NCBI GenBank assembly: GCA_945833835.1
Contig: CAMAFR010000002.1
Location: 26,597 to 90,596, forward strand
Direction: 5' to 3'
From: an uncultured Bacteroides sp.
Lineage (GTDB): Bacteria > Bacteroidota > Bacteroidia > Bacteroidales > Bacteroidaceae
DNA length: 64,000 nucleotides
Shown: positions 52,343 through 59,835 of the stretch, piece after piece
Layout: every line of letters starts with the position of its first letter
Position numbering within the stretch: position 1 is the first letter of the stretch
The notes under the pieces: generated by a model
What the model was told of the DNA's origin: nothing
Database searches by the model: none
What the model saw: the letters and a program-made list of their open reading frames with translations, nothing else
Program-made: the position numbers and the translations under genes

Positions 52343-53617
52343 ATGAAGGTATTATTGTTAGGGTCGGGAGGTCGCGAACACGCATTGGCGTGGAAAATCG
52401 CCCAAAGCCCGAAAGTGGAAAAGCTGTTCATTGCTCCGGGAAATGCCGGGACGCAGGAAGTAGGTGAGAATGTGGCCATCAAGGCCAATGACTTCGAGGC
52501 CATCCGGTCATTTGTGCTGGACAATGATGTCCGGATGGTGGTGGTGGGTCCTGAAGATCCGCTGGTGAAGGGTGTGTACGACTTCTTCCGGAACGATGAG
52601 GCGCTGAAGGCAGTGCCCGTCATCGGTCCGTCTAAAGCAGGGGCGGTGCTCGAAGGCAGCAAGGAGTTTGCCAAAGGGTTCATGCAGCGTCATGGCATCC
52701 CGACGGCCGGCTACAAGAGCATCACCGCCGCCAACCTGGAAGAAGGCCTGGCCTTCCTCGAAACATTGCAGGCACCGTATGTGCTGAAGGCCGACGGCCT
52801 GTGTGCCGGCAAGGGAGTGCTCATCCTGCCTACGCTGGACGAGGCCAAGAAAGAGCTGAAGGAAATGCTGGGCGGCATGTTCGGCAATGCCTCGGCCACG
52901 GTGGTCATCGAGGAATTTTTGAGCGGTATAGAGTGCTCGGTGTTCGTACTGACCGATGGCAAGCACTACAAGATTCTGCCCGAGGCCAAGGACTACAAGC
53001 GCATCGGCGAGGGTGACAAGGGCCTGAATACCGGCGGTATGGGCTCGGTATCACCGGTTCCGTTTGCTACGCCGGAATGGATGCAGAAGGTGGAAGACCG
53101 CATTATCCGTCCGACGGTGGAAGGGCTGGCAGCCGAAGGCATCGACTACAAGGGCTTTATTTTCTTCGGATTGATTAACGTGAAGGGCGACCCGATGGTG
53201 ATTGAGTACAATGTGCGTATGGGAGATCCGGAGACCGAAAGTGTCATGCTCCGCATCAAGAGTGACCTGGTAGACCTCTTCGAAGGGGTGGCTACGGGGA
53301 CCTTGGATGAGAAGACGCTCGAAATCGACTCCCGTGCGGCCGTTTGCGTCATGCTGGTGTCTGGTGGCTATCCCGAAGCTTACGAGAAAGGCTTCCCCAT
53401 TACCGGCATAGACGAGGCGAAAGCCGGCGGCAGCATCGTGTTCCATGCCGGCACTGCCTTGAAAGACGGCCGGGTGGTGACCAACGGCGGACGTGTCATC
53501 GCTGTCAGCTCCTACGGTGCCGACAAGGCGGAGGCGTTGGCCCTGTCGTTTGCCAATGCCGGAAAAATCGGTTTCGAGAAGAAGTACTTCCGTTCGGATA
53601 TCGGTTTCGACCTTTGA
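52343..53617 (+). CDS. purD: Phosphoribosylamine-glycine ligase
   Basis: Second step of de novo purine synthesis: ATP-dependent joining of glycine to phosphoribosylamine; 424 aa, cytoplasmic ATP-grasp enzyme. Typical segments are [16 protein letters not shown] at the N-terminus, [36 protein letters not shown] and [10 protein letters not shown]. In the middle of the operon with a peptidase and membrane proteins; the grouping looks positional rather than functional. Confidence 0.97.
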   Translation: MKVLLLGSGGREHALAWKIAQSPKVEKLFIAPGNAGTQEVGENVAIKANDFEAIRSFVLDNDVRMVVVGPEDPLVKGVYDFFRNDEALKAVPVIGPSKAGAVLEGSKEFAKGFMQRHGIPTAGYKSITAANLEEGLAFLETLQAPYVLKADGLCAGKGVLILPTLDEAKKELKEMLGGMFGNASATVVIEEFLSGIECSVFVLTDGKHYKILPEAKDYKRIGEGDKGLNTGGMGSVSPVPFATPEWMQKVEDRIIRPTVEGLAAEGIDYKGFIFFGLINVKGDPMVIEYNVRMGDPETESVMLRIKSDLVDLFEGVATGTLDEKTLEIDSRAAVCVMLVSGGYPEAYEKGFPITGIDEAKAGGSIVFHAGTALKDGRVVTNGGRVIAVSSYGADKAEALALSFANAGKIGFEKKYFRSDIGFDL

Positions 53618-53645
53618 TGACGTAGGGGGAGGAGGCTGGTGACGG

Positions 53646-54584
53646 ATGCGGACATACAGGGACAGTTTTCAGTATAAAGTCGTTACCGGACGGTTCACGC
53701 TGTCGGTAGCCAGTTTGACAGCGTTGCTGCTGTGGGGGGTGACGTGTGAGGTCAGGGAGGGGTTTCCTGCCTGGATAGCCTGTGCCGTCATCGCTTATCT
53801 GCTGATAGAAATGACTACCCGCTTTTCGCTGGTCCATGCCCGTTCCACGTTCCCTTCCTCTCTCTATCTGCTGTATTGTTCGGCGTTCCCTTTTCTGCAT
53901 GTCGCTGACATCCGGTGCGTGGTGCCGGTCTTGTTTCTGCGCATGATGGTGGGGCTGCTGCGCAGCTACGAGTCGCTTCATGCCCCGTTGTTCGTGTTCC
54001 ACACCTTTTTCTGCTTAGGACTCATCACCTGGGTGATACCTTATTATATATGTTTCCTGCCGGTCATCTACCTGCTGCTGTTGTATTCCCGTTCGTTCAC
54101 GGCGCGCACGTTCTTTGCCGGGTTGTCGGGGCTGGTGCTTCCTTATTGGCTGTATGGGGGCTATTGTGCCTATATGGGTGACTTCACCCGCCTGGCGTCG
54201 CAGCTGCACCGGTTTGCAGACATACAGCCGGTGGACTATTCCGCACTCGAATGGCCGCACTGGCTCGGATTGGGGCTGGTGCTGTGCCTGTCGGTGATGA
54301 GCTGCGGCTATGTGTTCTCCTTCTCTTATAAGGACAAGGTGCAGAGGCGCATCTACCTCCATATATGGGTGTTGGTGCAGCTGTGGGGAGGCCTGTTGTT
54401 GCTGTTGCAGCCCCAGTATTATGTAGATCTGCTCACCCTTCAGTTGGTGCTGGGGGCGGTGAGCGGTGCCTATGTTTTCTCGTTCCGTTTCTCGCGGTTC
54501 ATGAATGTGCTTTTCCTCCTGTCCGCCGTCGGGTGGCTGTCTGTTTGTGTAGTGAACGTATGGATGCATTTCTTCAGTTATTGA
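53646..54584 (+). CDS. Polytopic membrane protein of unknown function
   Basis: 312 aa with about nine hydrophobic segments, short polar loops and no recognisable catalytic motif. The N-terminus has no signal peptide other than the first membrane span. It begins 28 bases after purD and its 3' end overlaps the next gene by 25 bases, so expression is probably coupled to it. Not recognised. Confidence 0.7.
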   Translation: MRTYRDSFQYKVVTGRFTLSVASLTALLLWGVTCEVREGFPAWIACAVIAYLLIEMTTRFSLVHARSTFPSSLYLLYCSAFPFLHVADIRCVVPVLFLRMMVGLLRSYESLHAPLFVFHTFFCLGLITWVIPYYICFLPVIYLLLLYSRSFTARTFFAGLSGLVLPYWLYGGYCAYMGDFTRLASQLHRFADIQPVDYSALEWPHWLGLGLVLCLSVMSCGYVFSFSYKDKVQRRIYLHIWVLVQLWGGLLLLLQPQYYVDLLTLQLVLGAVSGAYVFSFRFSRFMNVLFLLSAVGWLSVCVVNVWMHFFSY

Positions 54585-55021
54585 CCAGTTGGGGATATGT
54601 GGGGCTGTTTGTCTCTGCCTTCCTGGCGGGCACGGTGCTGCCTTTCAGTTCAGAGGCCGTCTTGGTGGCTTGTGTCGGTTTGGGGCTTGACCCTATCGGC
54701 GCCACCTTGGCCACGACGGTAGGAAACGCAGCCGGAGGGCTGACCTGTTACTGGATAGGGCATCTGGGCAAATCGGGGTGGATTGAGAAATACCTGGGAG
54801 TGAGCCCGCAGCACCTCGAACGTGCCAGGCGTTTCATCCACGGGCGTGGCGCATGGATGGCCCTCTTCTCGTTTCTGCCGGTGATAGGGGATGCCATACT
54901 GGTGGTCTTGGGACTGATGCGGGCCAACGTGTGGGTAGTGACCATTGCCATGAGCATCGGCAAATTGCTCCGTTATGCCTTGCTGGTGGCGGGGGCGCTG
55001 GGCTTGTTCCGGCTGTTCTGA
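54560..55021 (+). CDS. DedA/YqaA-type SNARE-associated membrane protein
   Basis: 153 aa from the ATG at 54560; the open frame begins earlier but inside the previous gene. Small VTT-domain protein: FVSAFLAGTVLPFSSEAVLVA, GNAAGGLTCYWIGHLGK and RGAWMALFSFLPVIGDAILVVLGLMR are the conserved re-entrant and glycine-rich parts. Family members are thought to move lipids or carriers across the inner membrane. Overlaps the preceding membrane gene by 25 bases. Confidence 0.85.
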   Translation: MDAFLQLLTSWGYVGLFVSAFLAGTVLPFSSEAVLVACVGLGLDPIGATLATTVGNAAGGLTCYWIGHLGKSGWIEKYLGVSPQHLERARRFIHGRGAWMALFSFLPVIGDAILVVLGLMRANVWVVTIAMSIGKLLRYALLVAGALGLFRLF

Positions 55022-55047
55022 CCAACCTAAAAATATAGCATACGTTT

Positions 55048-55728
55048 ATGATGAAGGATACCATGCAGCACAGGCTGCTCCAAACGACGGCCGACGGCAG
55101 TCATACCTTGTTTGTCCCCGGACTGGACGAACATTATCATTCCGTGAAAGGCGCATTGACCGAATCGGAACACATCTTTATCAACGAAGGGCTGAAGCAT
55201 TCGCCCGCTGCCGCTCCTGCGGTGCTGGAGATAGGCTTTGGTACGGGGTTGAACGCCTTCCTCACCCTGCTGGAGGCCGACCGCAGCCGTCGGGAGGTCT
55301 GTTTCACCACACTTGAGCAGTATCCGCTGCCGGCAGAGCTGGTGCGGCAGGTCAATTATCCGGCACAGGTCTGCCCGGAGAGAGCGGCCGATTTTCTGGC
55401 CCTGCATGAGGCCGAATGGGGGCGTAAGGTCCGGCTGACCCCTTCGTTCACATTGCACAAGATTGCCGCCGATTTCACCTCCTACCGTTTTGCCCCTGCG
55501 TCTTACGATGTCGTCTACTTTGATGCTTTCGCCCCAGAGAAACAGCCCGAGATGTGGAGCCAGGTGTTGTTCGACGGCTTGTATGCGGCCTTGCGTCCGG
55601 CAGGTGTCCTCACCACCTATTGTGCCAAAGGCGCGGTCCGCCGTATGTTGCAGGCGGCAGGCTTCCGCGTGGAGCGTCTGCCCGGTCCTCCGGGTGGCAA
55701 GCGGGAAATCCTGCGGGCCACGGTGTGA
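55048..55728 (+). CDS. mnmD: tRNA (5-methylaminomethyl-2-thiouridine)(34)-methyltransferase MnmD
   Basis: 226 aa SAM-dependent methyltransferase for the wobble uridine of some tRNAs. It starts HRLLQTTADGSHTLFVPGLDEHYHS-like (in short: TTADGSHTLFVPGLDEHYH), with IFINEGLKH, the SAM-binding EIGFGTGLNAFL and VVYFDAFAPEKQPEMWSQ, all characteristic of the DUF752/MnmD group. There is no fused MnmC oxidase domain, as expected outside Gammaproteobacteria. Last gene of the operon; the converging LTA-synthase-like gene ends six bases later with no obvious terminator between. Confidence 0.9.
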   Translation: MMKDTMQHRLLQTTADGSHTLFVPGLDEHYHSVKGALTESEHIFINEGLKHSPAAAPAVLEIGFGTGLNAFLTLLEADRSRREVCFTTLEQYPLPAELVRQVNYPAQVCPERAADFLALHEAEWGRKVRLTPSFTLHKIAADFTSYRFAPASYDVVYFDAFAPEKQPEMWSQVLFDGLYAALRPAGVLTTYCAKGAVRRMLQAAGFRVERLPGPPGGKREILRATV

Positions 55729-55734
55729 GCGGCC

Positions 55735-57558
55735 TTACCGCCGCCCGAGGTCGTCATAGGAACTTTGCAGGATGGCCTTGCCCAGCTCGATGCGTCGGGC
55801 ACTTCCTTTGGCAGACGATTCGTCCATGACTTTCCCCGATGTGTTGTCGACCAGCGTATAGCCGGTGCTGTCGGCAAAGGCAAAGCCGTTGTTGAAAGTG
55901 TAGTAGACAAACGGATAGGTGTACTCCTCGCCCAACACGTTGCGGCTGAAGTTGAAGTCCGAATGGTCAATGCCCAGCTGTGCCAGCAGGGTGGCGGCCA
56001 GGTCGGTCTGGTTCATCAGCCGGTCGATGACCATCGGTTGTCTGACGGCTCCGCCCAGCCATAACATCGGGATGCGATGGGTGCGCATGTCGTGGGTGCT
56101 GCCCTGCGTGTCGGGATAGAAGAACCCGTGGTCGGGCAGGCAGATGAGCAGCAGGTCCTTCCACAGCGGCAGACGTTTCAGCCGGTCGACGAAATGGCCC
56201 AAACACTCGTCGGTATAGGCAAAGGCGTTCTCCCGCTTCTCGTCCAGCCGGTGATAAGGCACTTCAAACGGTTCATGACTGCTCAGTGTGAGGAAAGCCG
56301 TGTGCCAGCGTCCGGCAGGCCGTTCCTTCAAGACGTTGTACAGATGGTCGAACGTGATGTCATCGTTCACGCCCCAAGGGTTCTGCCGTCGGGTGATGGG
56401 AAAGTCCGTGTCGGCTGTCAGTCGCTGGTAGCCGCTTTGGAGCAGATAGCTTTTCATGTTCGTGAAATTGATGTCACCTCCGTACAGAAAATCCGTCTGG
56501 TATCCCAGCCCGGCCAGTTTCCCGGCAATGGAGGGCAGGGTACGGCTCTTGACCGGCATCTTCATGACCGAGAGCGTGGGAAAGCTCTGATAGCCGCTGA
56601 GGGCACATACGGTGCCCCGGTCGGTGCGGAAGCTGTTGGCATAGCAGTGGGTGAACCAGACCCCTTCTTTGGAGAGGCGCTCCAAGTAGGGGCTGACTCC
56701 CTGGACACCGCCCAAAGAGGCGACAAACGAACTCCCGAAACCTTCCATCAAGACAATCAGCACATTCGGACGACGGGTATTGAGCAGTTCCAGCCGGTTC
56801 TTTCCCTGGGTGGGATACAGCCCTTCGAACAGTGCCCGGCGTTGGGGCTCCTCGAAGAAATTGAACTGGTCGGCAAAGTCTTTGGTCTTTCCCGCCGATG
56901 ACAACAGGCTGAAGGCCGGATTGACGGCCGAATGGTTCAGGAACTGGTCATTGCAGAAATAGACCTGCCCGATGTTGGCGGTCGATTCGGTGACCCCTCC
57001 CCGTATCAGGACAAACAGCAGGCCGGCCGTCAGAAGCATTCCCAATGAGCCCCCTATCCGGTGTCGCACAGCCGGCAGTTGCGGTGGGGTGATGCGGATG
57101 AGCGGCAGTGCGGTCAGTGCGGTCAGCAGCAGGATAACGGCGATGTGCGTCAGCAGGAAACCGGTGGACACACTGGCAGCCGCATTCTTGGGCGAGTCAA
57201 GATAGAAGAAGACCGAGGCATCGAGCTTGAAGCCCCAGAACGGGTAGAGGGCCATGTCGGCCACAAAGATGATGGCCGTGATCAGGCAGACCAGCAGGAT
57301 GTATCCGCACAGCCATCGGCGGAGCGGCAGTTTCCTGTACCAGATGCTTATCCCTACCGCCACCCAGGGCAGTACTGTGAGGTAGGCGGCGGTGGTGATG
57401 TCGAGGGAGGCACCGTGGCCTGTCACTTGCAGGAACTCTCCTACGGAGTATGCTTTTCCGACAGCGTCGTTGTACAGCATAAAAGCAGGTTTCTGCAAGA
57501 GGAAGTAGCCCAGAAACACTGCAAAGAAGGAAAGCAGGTAGACCAATCTTTTTTTCAT
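55735..57558 (-). CDS. LTA synthase-family sulfatase-like membrane enzyme
   Basis: 607 aa. Five hydrophobic segments in the first 190 residues are followed by an alkaline-phosphatase-fold domain facing the periplasm. Metal and nucleophile residues are in VLMEGFGSS, the catalytic threonine in RTDRGTVCALSGY (about residue 313), and CLPDHGFF and STHDMRTHRIPML near the end. In Bacteroidetes, which lack lipoteichoic acid, this family probably transfers phosphoglycerol or phosphoethanolamine to glycans or lipids. Last gene of a minus-strand run starting at the Ca2+ ATPase. Confidence 0.85.
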   Translation of the reverse strand: MKKRLVYLLSFFAVFLGYFLLQKPAFMLYNDAVGKAYSVGEFLQVTGHGASLDITTAAYLTVLPWVAVGISIWYRKLPLRRWLCGYILLVCLITAIIFVADMALYPFWGFKLDASVFFYLDSPKNAAASVSTGFLLTHIAVILLLTALTALPLIRITPPQLPAVRHRIGGSLGMLLTAGLLFVLIRGGVTESTANIGQVYFCNDQFLNHSAVNPAFSLLSSAGKTKDFADQFNFFEEPQRRALFEGLYPTQGKNRLELLNTRRPNVLIVLMEGFGSSFVASLGGVQGVSPYLERLSKEGVWFTHCYANSFRTDRGTVCALSGYQSFPTLSVMKMPVKSRTLPSIAGKLAGLGYQTDFLYGGDINFTNMKSYLLQSGYQRLTADTDFPITRRQNPWGVNDDITFDHLYNVLKERPAGRWHTAFLTLSSHEPFEVPYHRLDEKRENAFAYTDECLGHFVDRLKRLPLWKDLLLICLPDHGFFYPDTQGSTHDMRTHRIPMLWLGGAVRQPMVIDRLMNQTDLAATLLAQLGIDHSDFNFSRNVLGEEYTYPFVYYTFNNGFAFADSTGYTLVDNTSGKVMDESSAKGSARRIELGKAILQSSYDDLGRR

Positions 57559-57600
57559 GTCTTGTTGTTTTAGGTTGCTTTTCAGGAAAGGGGGAAACGG

Positions 57601-58221
57601 TTATTTTCTTCCGAAGTCGGCGGGTACCTCCCCCCAGTGTTCGGTTTCCCATTTCAGCAGCGGGGTGGTGTAGGTGTGTGTGTGCAGCCATTGCTCGGCT
57701 CTTTCTATCAGGTCAAACAGTGCCGCTGTCTTGGCGTTCCGCTCCAGTTTCGTCTTGCATTTCTTCTGTTTCACCCAGCTCAAGGCATTGCGGCTGTCCG
57801 AATAGATGGGCATGGACAGTCCTTTCTGCTGGAGCAGGGCCAGCCCGTGGACGATGGCAAGGAACTCTCCGATATTGTTGGTCCCATAGGTAGGGCCGAA
57901 ATGGAACACCTCCTGTCCCGTCTGGAGATAGACACCGCGGTACTCCATCGGGCCGGGGTTTCCGCTGCAAGCGGCGTCTACTGCCAGGCAATGGAGGTCG
58001 AAACCAGCCGGCAGTTGCGGTGTTTCCGGCTTCTCGGCGGTGCGTTTCTGTTGCAGGAAACAGTGGGCAGGCATTTCTAAGGCCCGTTCGGCCTTCTCCC
58101 GGCTGTCGAATGATTTGTAGAGTGCCCCTTTGAAGTTCTTTATCTGGAGCTGGCACTCTGTCCAGGAAGCGTAGACTCCCGGATTCACTCCTTTCCACAC
58201 CACGTAGTATTTCTTTTTCAT
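57601..58221 (-). CDS. rnhA: Ribonuclease HI with N-terminal viroplasmin domain
   Basis: 206 aa, removes RNA from RNA-DNA hybrids. Residues about 1-45 (YYVVWKGVNPGVYASWTECQ) are the hybrid-binding viroplasmin domain, the rest an RNase H fold with the acidic residues in AVDAACSGNPG, NIGEFLAIVHGL and IYSDSRNAL. Six bases after ribF. Confidence 0.92.
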   Translation of the reverse strand: MKKKYYVVWKGVNPGVYASWTECQLQIKNFKGALYKSFDSREKAERALEMPAHCFLQQKRTAEKPETPQLPAGFDLHCLAVDAACSGNPGPMEYRGVYLQTGQEVFHFGPTYGTNNIGEFLAIVHGLALLQQKGLSMPIYSDSRNALSWVKQKKCKTKLERNAKTAALFDLIERAEQWLHTHTYTTPLLKWETEHWGEVPADFGRK

Positions 58222-58227
58222 GTCTTT

Positions 58228-59181
58228 TTATAGCTTCATTGCGTTATCGGTGGCTGCTTGTGCCGCCTTCAGGCGTGCCAGTTCCCGGTCCTGCTCCAAT
58301 TGCCGGACGAGTTCATCGGTCGAACCGAATTTCCGTTCGGGACGCAGGTAATCCGTCAACTGCACTTTCAGGTCTTTCCCGTACAAGTTGCCGGAAAAGT
58401 CTATCAAGTGTACCTCTAAGCTGCGGTCGTTGCCGTTGTCGATGGTGGGGCGGAAACCGATGTTCATCATGGCGGCATACCGCTGTCCGCCCGTTTCGGC
58501 GGTCACGGCATACGTACCGTTGGCCGGAATCAGTTTGTCGCCGCACGAAAGGTGCAGGTTGGCGGTAGGGAACCCCAGCCGTCGTCCTACCTGGTGTCCG
58601 GTCGTGACGGTGCCTTCCAGTTCGTAGGCATAGCCCAGGTAGCGGTTGGCCTTCGCCACCTCTCCGTGTTGCAGCAGGTGGCGGATGAGAGAGGAACTGA
58701 TGGCTGTCCCGTCTTCCGTCAGGGCTTCGGCCCGCACAATCTCCATGTCCAGCTCCCGTCCGTAGCGGCAATAGTCTTCGAACCCTTCGCTGCGGTTGTG
58801 GCCGAAACGGTGGTCGTGGCCGATGACGAGCACACACACGTTGAACCGCTGTTTGAGCTGCTGCATGAAGTCGAAGGCCGACAGCTGTGCCACGGCGGTC
58901 GTGAATGGGAACAGCAGGCAATAGTCTGCCTCCTGCCGGCTGATGAGTGCCGTCTTCTGCTGCGGGCTGCACAACAGTTGTGGGCGGAAGTCCGACTGCA
59001 TGATTTTCCTCGGGTGTTCGGGGAAGGTAATCAGTGCGCTTCTCATGCCTCTCCGGCGGGCTTCCCGGCAGACTTGCGCTATCAGGTAGCGGTGTCCGCG
59101 GTGCACCCCGTCAAAGCAACCGATGGTGGCGGCCAGAGGTGGCACGGGTGTGGCGGGTGGAAGTTCGGTAATCAGTGTCAT
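58228..59181 (-). CDS. ribF: Bifunctional riboflavin kinase/FAD synthetase
   Basis: 317 aa. The N-terminal FMN adenylyltransferase has GCFDGVHRGHRYL and ISSSLIRHLL; the C-terminal riboflavin kinase has GRRLGFPTANLHL and a glutamate-bearing LEVHLIDFSGNLYGK. Makes FMN and FAD in the cytoplasm. Its ATG overlaps the HAD gene stop by four bases. Confidence 0.96.
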   Translation of the reverse strand: MTLITELPPATPVPPLAATIGCFDGVHRGHRYLIAQVCREARRRGMRSALITFPEHPRKIMQSDFRPQLLCSPQQKTALISRQEADYCLLFPFTTAVAQLSAFDFMQQLKQRFNVCVLVIGHDHRFGHNRSEGFEDYCRYGRELDMEIVRAEALTEDGTAISSSLIRHLLQHGEVAKANRYLGYAYELEGTVTTGHQVGRRLGFPTANLHLSCGDKLIPANGTYAVTAETGGQRYAAMMNIGFRPTIDNGNDRSLEVHLIDFSGNLYGKDLKVQLTDYLRPERKFGSTDELVRQLEQDRELARLKAAQAATDNAMKL

Positions 59182-59804
59182 GGCAGCACGGTGTTGAGCA
59201 ATTGCCGCAAGCCGGTGCCCGGGCGGTAATGCAGGGCGTGCAGTCCTGCCTGTCCGGCTGCGGTGCAGTTGGCAGGTGCGTCGTCGATAAACAGGGTCTC
59301 TGACGCTTCCAGACCGGCTTCACGCACCACGGTGCTGAAAATCTCCACGTCTGGTTTGGCCATGCCCATACGGAAGGAAAGGAAGGTCCGGTCAAAGCAG
59401 GACAGTACGTCTTTCCCATTGGCACGGAACACGTGTTCCGTGCAGTGTTGCCAGTGCAGCTCGTTGGTGTTACTCAGCAGGAACAGCCGGTAGTGCCGGG
59501 TCAGCTCTTCCAGCAGTGCCTGCTTTTCTTGAGGGATGCTGACCAGCATGGAGTTCCATATCCGGTCTGTTTCCTCGTCGGTGACGGTCGCTGCCAGCCG
59601 GCTGCGCAACTGCCGGCGGAAGGCTTCGGTAGAGATGCGGCCACATTCGTAGTCGCTGAAGAAGCCCAGTTCGTTGGTGCCGGTCAGCCACCGGCGGACA
59701 TCGGTCAGACCGGCCTGTTCGAATGCGTTGAAGCAACGCTCCATGTCCAGGTCCAGCAAGACGCCTCCCAGGTCAAAGATGATGTTTTTCAGGATGGGGT
59801 GCAT
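59178..59804 (-). CDS. HAD-superfamily phosphatase
   Basis: 208 aa. The catalytic aspartates are in the opening IIFDLGGVLLDLDM; the second motif is LFLLSNTN, and the metal-binding acidic pair is in TLFIDDAPANCTAA. Resembles YihX/EpsL-type HAD-IA proteins. It overlaps ribF by four bases, so dephosphorylating a flavin precursor or FMN is a possible role, but this is inference from position. Confidence 0.87.
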   Translation of the reverse strand: MHPILKNIIFDLGGVLLDLDMERCFNAFEQAGLTDVRRWLTGTNELGFFSDYECGRISTEAFRRQLRSRLAATVTDEETDRIWNSMLVSIPQEKQALLEELTRHYRLFLLSNTNELHWQHCTEHVFRANGKDVLSCFDRTFLSFRMGMAKPDVEIFSTVVREAGLEASETLFIDDAPANCTAAGQAGLHALHYRPGTGLRQLLNTVLP

Positions 59805-59835
59805 GGCTCTTGTTTCTTTTATCTGTTAGCGGTAT

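Noticed and set aside
55735..57558. LTA synthase-like gene as evidence of a Gram-positive source
   Set aside because: Such sulfatase-like enzymes are usual in Bacteroidetes, and composition matches the neighbours.
57601..58221. Viroplasmin domain as a sign of a prophage
   Set aside because: This domain is common in chromosomal RNase HI; no phage genes are nearby and the gene lies in a housekeeping run.
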